The notes beneath the pieces are model-generated. The model did not search any database, was not told the DNA's origin, and saw only the letters and a list, made by a program, of their open reading frames with translations. Positions 60,077-64,000 of a stretch of DNA of 64,000 nt are shown one piece after another; position 1 is the stretch's first letter, and the number at the start of each line of letters is the position of its first letter. The DNA is taken from contig NZ_AP022570.1 in NCBI RefSeq assembly GCF_010728325.1, positions 3,596,001 to 3,660,000 of the forward strand. Reading direction: 5' to 3'. Source of the DNA: Mycolicibacterium poriferae. GTDB taxonomy: Bacteria; Actinomycetota; Actinomycetes; Mycobacteriales; Mycobacteriaceae. The position numbers were made by a program, and so were the translations under genes.

Positions 60077-61225
60077 TCAGCGACCGCCCAGCAGCAGCGG
60101 GATCTTCTGTTCGGCGTCGGTGAGTGAGCCGTGCTGACCTATCAGCGAAGATTCAACCGGCTCGGCGGAGCGTCGCAGGAATCCCGCGGCGGCGCGCGCC
60201 GCCACCACCACGTCACCGATCCTGGCGCGCACCGGGTCGGCGACGCGTTCCCCGAACCAGCCCGCCGACACCGCATCGTCACCGCTGGTGACCCACGCCC
60301 GCTCGCCGACCACCTCCTGCCAGGTGGCCAGCACGTCCTCGAGAGCGCCGTCGCGGACATAGAGGTGGCGCGCGCGGACCTCACCGCCGATCGCCGCGAC
60401 ACCGTCGGTGAGGGACTCGGTGGCGTCGATGTCGATGACCGCGGATTCCTCCACCGCCACCATGCCGTGGTCGGCCACCACCGCGAGCAGTCCGCCGGAA
60501 GGCAGACCGTCGAGGATCGATTCGACCAGGGTGTCGACCTGCCGCAACTGCATACGCCAGGCGTCAGAGCCGGGACCGTGCACGTGTCCGACAAGGTCGA
60601 GGTCGGCGTGATAGGCGTAGCAGAAGCCGCGGTCGATGAGCACCGACCGGACCCTCGCGGCGAGATCGCCCAGCGCGTGCACCCCGCGGTAGCGTCCGCC
60701 GCGCAGCACCGCCCTGGTGAGGCCTGAGCCGTCGAACTGCGCGCCGGAGATCACGCTGACCTGCACACCGCCGGCCTCGGCGCGCTCGAACACCGTCGGC
60801 CGCGGTTGCATGGCTTCGGGCACGACGTCGTCGCGCAGGTCGGCACCCCACGGGTGGGGCCGCCAGCGCAACGCATTGATGACCCCGACGCCGGGCAGCC
60901 GAAATGTCATCCCGACCATCCCGTGTTCGCCCGAGCGGCAGCCGGTACCCACCGCGGCCAGGCCCGCCGCGGTGGTCGACGGGAAACCGACCTGCAGGGT
61001 CTGGCGGGACAGTCCGGCGAGTACTGGCGCGTCGGCGGCGTAGCGGTCCAGCAGATCCGCACCGAGACCGTCGACGAGCAGCACACAGGCACCCGCCGCC
61101 TGGTAGGGCACGGCGATCCGGGGTTCGAATCCTGGCGCACCCATCGCCGCCAGCACCGACGGGGTCACGTCGGCCAGGTGCGGCACCCGCGGATCGGGGC
61201 GGGGCAGGTCCCGAGCCTGGTACAC
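60077..61225 (-). CDS. Alkaline-phosphatase-fold phosphodiesterase/nucleotide pyrophosphatase
   Basis: A 382-residue protein of the type I phosphodiesterase/nucleotide pyrophosphatase family. The metal and nucleophile region is LLVDGLGADLLDRYA... and FPSTTAAGLAAVGTG (Thr in the ST pair), later DLVGHVHG and VADHGMVAV provide the His/Asp metal ligands. Starts at GTG, five bases after the response-regulator stop, so it is the last gene of the operon read from 64 kb leftwards. Substrate unknown. Confidence 0.82.
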   Translation of the reverse strand: MYQARDLPRPDPRVPHLADVTPSVLAAMGAPGFEPRIAVPYQAAGACVLLVDGLGADLLDRYAADAPVLAGLSRQTLQVGFPSTTAAGLAAVGTGCRSGEHGMVGMTFRLPGVGVINALRWRPHPWGADLRDDVVPEAMQPRPTVFERAEAGGVQVSVISGAQFDGSGLTRAVLRGGRYRGVHALGDLAARVRSVLIDRGFCYAYHADLDLVGHVHGPGSDAWRMQLRQVDTLVESILDGLPSGGLLAVVADHGMVAVEESAVIDIDATESLTDGVAAIGGEVRARHLYVRDGALEDVLATWQEVVGERAWVTSGDDAVSAGWFGERVADPVRARIGDVVVAARAAAGFLRRSAEPVESSLIGQHGSLTDAEQKIPLLLGGR

Positions 61226-61230
61226 CGGGG

Positions 61231-61671
61231 TCAGTGCTGGGGCAGCCGGACCACTTGGACGAAGAACTCGTCGATCTGGCGCACCGCGTTCATGAACTGG
61301 TCGAGGTCGACCGGCTTGGTCACGTAGGCATTGGCGTGCAGTTTGTAGCTGCGCAGGATGTCTTCTTCCGCCGAGGACGTCGTCAGAACGACCACCGGGA
61401 TGAGGCTCAGATCGGGGTCGGACTTGATGGTCTCCAGCAATTGCCGCCCATCGTATTTGGGCAGGTTCAGATCCAGCAGCACCAGGTCCGGCCGCGGCGC
61501 GCCTTCGTACGGGCCGCGGCGGTACAGGAAGTCGAGCCCCTCCTCGCCGTCGCGGGCGACATGCAAGGTGTTCTTGATCTTGTTGTGCTCGAACGCCTCC
61601 CGGGTGATCAGTTCGTCTCCGGGGTCGTCCTCGATGAGCAGCACGTCGATGGCGCGTTCAGCCGATGTCAT
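61231..61671 (-). CDS. Single-domain response regulator (Rcp1-like)
   Basis: A 146-residue receiver domain without output domain. The acidic pair is Glu14/Asp15, the phosphoacceptor Asp67 (LVLLDLNLP), Thr97 and Lys119 (YVTKP), all conserved. Its ATG overlaps the kinase stop (ATGA). The family usually serves phosphorelay or diguanylate-free signalling paired with the adjacent kinase. Confidence 0.93.
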   Translation of the reverse strand: MTSAERAIDVLLIEDDPGDELITREAFEHNKIKNTLHVARDGEEGLDFLYRRGPYEGAPRPDLVLLDLNLPKYDGRQLLETIKSDPDLSLIPVVVLTTSSAEEDILRSYKLHANAYVTKPVDLDQFMNAVRQIDEFFVQVVRLPQH

Positions 61672-63266
61672 GTCGCCGATCCTTCCAGCAGGTGTGAAGC
61701 CGTGTCATCCGCCCGGACGGGCAGAGTGAACTCGAAGCGGGTGCCGTCGGTGTAGGAGTTGTCGATCCAGATCGACCCGCCGTGGTGTTCGATGATCTTC
61801 TTGCACAGCGCCAGGCCGATGCCGGTGCCGGTGTAGGCGTCGCGCCCGTGCAGCCGCTGGAAGATGACGAAAACTTTGTCGCTGAACTCCGGAGCGATCC
61901 CGATACCATTGTCGGACAACGAGAACATCCAGTACGACGACTCGTCGTCCGCGGCGCCCTCGAGGTGGCAGTCGATGCTGATCCGCGGCTCGGTGTCCGC
62001 GCGCCGGAACTTCACCGCGTTACCGATCAGGTTCTGCCAGAGCATCGCCAGCAACGTGGGATCGCCCTTGACCGTCGGCAACCCGGACACGGGGCGCTCG
62101 ATCACGGCGCCGGATTCCTCGATCGAGGTCGACAGATTGCCCAGCGCACTGTCCAAGGTGGCGTCGAGGCTGACCTCGATCTCGGTGGCGTTGAGGCGAC
62201 CGACCCGGGAGAAGGTCAACAGATCGTTGATGAGCACCTGCATGCGCTTGGCGCCGTCGACGGCGAACGCGATGTACTCCACACCCCGCTCGTCGAGCTT
62301 GTCCCCGTACCGCTTCTCCAACAGTTGGCAGAACGACGTCACCTTGCGCAACGGCTCCTGCAGGTCGTGGGAGGCGACGTAGGCGAACTGCTCGAGTTCG
62401 GCGTTGGACCGCCGCAACTCCTCGGCGTGCGAATCCAGCGCGTCGGTGGCTGCCCGGGACGCCTCGAGTTCGTCGACGATGCGTTGACGCATGTTGTCCA
62501 CGTCCACCGCGATGGCGCGGATGTCCCGGGGTCCCCGGGGCACGATCCGCTCCCCGAAGTTGCCTTCGGCGACCCGCCTGCACGCCTCGGCCAGGGCTGT
62601 GAGCGGGCGGACCAGCGCCCGGCGTAACAACACCGCCAGCAACAGCACCGTCACCGCGAATGCGACGAGCATCGCCGCCAGGACGGCGTTGCGCCAGGAG
62701 CGGATCTGGTTCAACTCGGCGATACCGTCGGTGCGGGCCTGCTCCAGCCGTTCGTTCTGCACGTCGAAAAGGCCGCGCAGACGGTCGAACTCGACCTTGC
62801 CCCGTTCGGCGGCTGCCGGCGCGAAGGTCTGCGGCGCGCCCGGGTCGACCGCTGCGATGACCGGTTCGGCGTAGTTGGTGCGCCACGAGCCGGCGGCCAG
62901 TTCGATCGCGTCGAGGTCGTCGAGCAGGTCCGGGCGGTCCTGTTCGAGCTGGCGCAATTCGGCCGACGCCTGTTGCTCGGTGCGCCGTCCCGCGAAGTAG
63001 GGTTCGAGGAACCGGGGGTCCGCGGCGATGACGTAGCCACGTACGGCGGTCTCCTGGTCGCGCAGCGCAGCCTGCATCTGGTAGGCCGCGACGCGCGACG
63101 GTTGGATCTTGCCGATGAGTTCTCCCGACACCGCGTCGGTGCGGTTCAGAAGTACGGCGACGGTGACGCCGGCGATCAGGACGACCACACCCATCACCGA
63201 CAGCACCAGGAACTGCCAGCCCTGCACGGTGAGGTGGCGCGGTCCGCGCCGCTGCGGGTCGGTCAC
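61668..63266 (-). CDS. Sensor histidine kinase with CHASE3-HAMP domains
   Basis: A 532-residue kinase. A membrane helix (about 19-41), a CHASE3-like extracytoplasmic domain (residues 42-190), second helix (about 194-216), HAMP (217-270), HisKA with the acceptor His300 in YVASHDLQEPLRKV, and HATPase (N box in WQNLIGNAVKFRR, G1 DNGIGI, G2 GTGIGLALCKKI). The phytochrome-like DHDLQEPLR acceptor region is typical of kinases paired with Rcp1-type receivers. GTG start overlaps the phosphatase stop (GTGA). Confidence 0.95.
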   Translation of the reverse strand: MTDPQRRGPRHLTVQGWQFLVLSVMGVVVLIAGVTVAVLLNRTDAVSGELIGKIQPSRVAAYQMQAALRDQETAVRGYVIAADPRFLEPYFAGRRTEQQASAELRQLEQDRPDLLDDLDAIELAAGSWRTNYAEPVIAAVDPGAPQTFAPAAAERGKVEFDRLRGLFDVQNERLEQARTDGIAELNQIRSWRNAVLAAMLVAFAVTVLLLAVLLRRALVRPLTALAEACRRVAEGNFGERIVPRGPRDIRAIAVDVDNMRQRIVDELEASRAATDALDSHAEELRRSNAELEQFAYVASHDLQEPLRKVTSFCQLLEKRYGDKLDERGVEYIAFAVDGAKRMQVLINDLLTFSRVGRLNATEIEVSLDATLDSALGNLSTSIEESGAVIERPVSGLPTVKGDPTLLAMLWQNLIGNAVKFRRADTEPRISIDCHLEGAADDESSYWMFSLSDNGIGIAPEFSDKVFVIFQRLHGRDAYTGTGIGLALCKKIIEHHGGSIWIDNSYTDGTRFEFTLPVRADDTASHLLEGSAT

Positions 63267-64000
63267 GCGTTCACCGTCCGCTCCACCCGGACGACGGCGA
63301 TGTCGTCGGCGATTCCGCCGTGGGCCTGCGCCCTGGACTCGACTGCGTCAATGAGCGCGTCGACGAACTCGGGGCCGGGCAACGCGGCCAGCGAACGCGC
63401 GATCTCGAGCAGCCCGGCTTCGCCGAGACGCTCGTTGCCGCGGCCGCTGTGCCCCTCGAACAAACCGTCGGTCAGCAGCACCAGTCCGCAGCCCGCACGC
63501 AGGTCGATCTGCTGTGGTGGCCAGTCGCCGGCGCGCAGCCCGAGCGCGGGCCCGCCGGGCGGCTCCACCCATTCCACCGAACCCTCGCCGTGCATCAACA
63601 TGCCGGGGTGCCCGGCCCGGACCGCCGTGATCGTGGTGCCCTCGGGGGGAATCGCCAGGCTCAGCACTGTCGCGAAGATACCCTTGCCGGCCCGTTCGGC
63701 CCGCAGGATCCGCTCCAACTGCCGCATCCGGTCAGCACCGCGCAGGCCGGCGAAAGTCAGCGTCCGCCAGGCGATTCGCAACGCGACGCCCAGCGCTGCC
63801 TCGTCCGGACCGTGTCCGGCCACATCGCCGATCATGACGTGCACAGTGCGGTCGGGGGTCTGCACGAAGTCGTAGAAGTCGCCGCCGAGCAAGGCATTCT
63901 CCCGGCTCGGCCGGTACTGGGTGACGATGTTCACGCCGGGCTCATCCAGCAACAACGGCGACGGGAGCAGACCGCGCTCCAGCCGCGCGTTCTCCCGTGC
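63263..64000 (-). CDS. PP2C/RsbU-type serine phosphatase (C-terminal part, runs off window)
   Basis: 245 residues of an SpoIIE/RsbU-type phosphatase; the frame is open to base 64000, and the N-terminal sensor domains lie outside. Metal motifs are GGDFYDF, DVAGHGPDEA, LSLAIPPEG with AGHPG, and the C-terminal GIADDIAVVRV. Such enzymes dephosphorylate STAS antagonists. It is the first gene seen of the coupled phosphatase - kinase - receiver operon. Its target could be the STAS protein at 48.9 kb, but that is speculation. Confidence 0.88.
   Translation of the reverse strand, partial: ARENARLERGLLPSPLLLDEPGVNIVTQYRPSRENALLGGDFYDFVQTPDRTVHVMIGDVAGHGPDEAALGVALRIAWRTLTFAGLRGADRMRQLERILRAERAGKGIFATVLSLAIPPEGTTITAVRAGHPGMLMHGEGSVEWVEPPGGPALGLRAGDWPPQQIDLRAGCGLVLLTDGLFEGHSGRGNERLGEAGLLEIARSLAALPGPEFVDALIDAVESRAQAHGGIADDIAVVRVERTVNA

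Noticed and set aside
1..64000. tRNA, rRNA and riboswitch genes
   Set aside because: No cloverleaf-like or rRNA-like segment was recognised by eye; a covariance-model search was not possible.

Overview
The window is GC-rich chromosomal DNA from a mycobacterium, most probably a fast-growing Mycolicibacterium. Genes that support this include a mycolic-acid cyclopropane synthase-type methyltransferase, bfrA, CYP124 and CYP125, an L,D-transpeptidase of the LdtMt1 type, a 13E12/DUF222-HNH repeat protein, DUF7159 and LpqH-like proteins, and many GTG starts. The order bfrA - 687-residue MFS exporter - glnA3 - amidohydrolase matches M. tuberculosis Rv1876-Rv1879 as I remember it, with one inserted gene. 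No rRNA, tRNA, CRISPR array or intact insertion sequence was seen.

Layout. 0-2 kb: a TPR protein running off the left edge, and a TetR-controlled membrane protein. 2.2-6.7 kb: a tightly coupled minus-strand unit (gntR, allophanate-hydrolase-like amidase, biuret-hydrolase-like cysteine hydrolase, NCS2-like permease) that reads as a biuret/ureide nitrogen-scavenging operon, with a 19-bp palindrome next to the amidase start. 6.9-12.1 kb: a Pro-rich secreted protein, hotdog thioesterase, FUSC membrane protein, EthD protein and enoyl-CoA hydratase. 12.1-18.9 kb: an iron-storage locus (bfd and a hypothetical gene divergent from bfrA, with an IdeR-like box between), then the exporter, an AhpD-like protein, glnA3 and a FluG-type amidohydrolase. 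18.9-24 kb: two D-aminoacylase-type amidohydrolases with a SnoaL protein, and a secreted dienelactone hydrolase. 24-30 kb: a glycosyltransferase, small envelope proteins, CYP124, and a serine hydrolase lipoprotein. 30-39 kb: the mycolate methyltransferase, agmatinase-like enzyme, PLP dehydratase, DUF7159, L,D-transpeptidase, LpqH-like lipoprotein and a XRE regulator. 39-43 kb: a 13E12-family gene with a probable frameshift and an SOS box, a small inverted-repeat element, and CYP125. 43-48.6 kb: a TetR-linked molybdopterin oxidoreductase, a nitronate monooxygenase-like gene behind a perfect KstR box, and a HAD phosphatase. 48.8-49.8 kb: a STAS/anti-sigma-kinase pair. 49.8-59 kb: a second perfect KstR box between a DapB-like dehydrogenase and a hydroxysteroid dehydrogenase, then cinA, hydrolases, an AraC regulator, an O-methyltransferase and yaaA. 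59-64 kb: an NlpC/P60 protein, a phosphodiesterase, and a translationally coupled PP2C phosphatase - histidine kinase - response regulator operon running off the right edge.

Three themes run through the window. Sterol metabolism: CYP124, CYP125 and two genes with exact TnnAACnnGTTnnA operators. Stress signalling: an RsbU-like phosphatase/kinase/receiver operon and a separate anti-sigma pair. Tandem repeats: at least nine short arrays in intergenic DNA or gene ends, two of which (32-bp x6 and 60-bp x3) incorporate the stop codon of the neighbouring gene. All functions are read from sequence and family knowledge alone; no database search was run.
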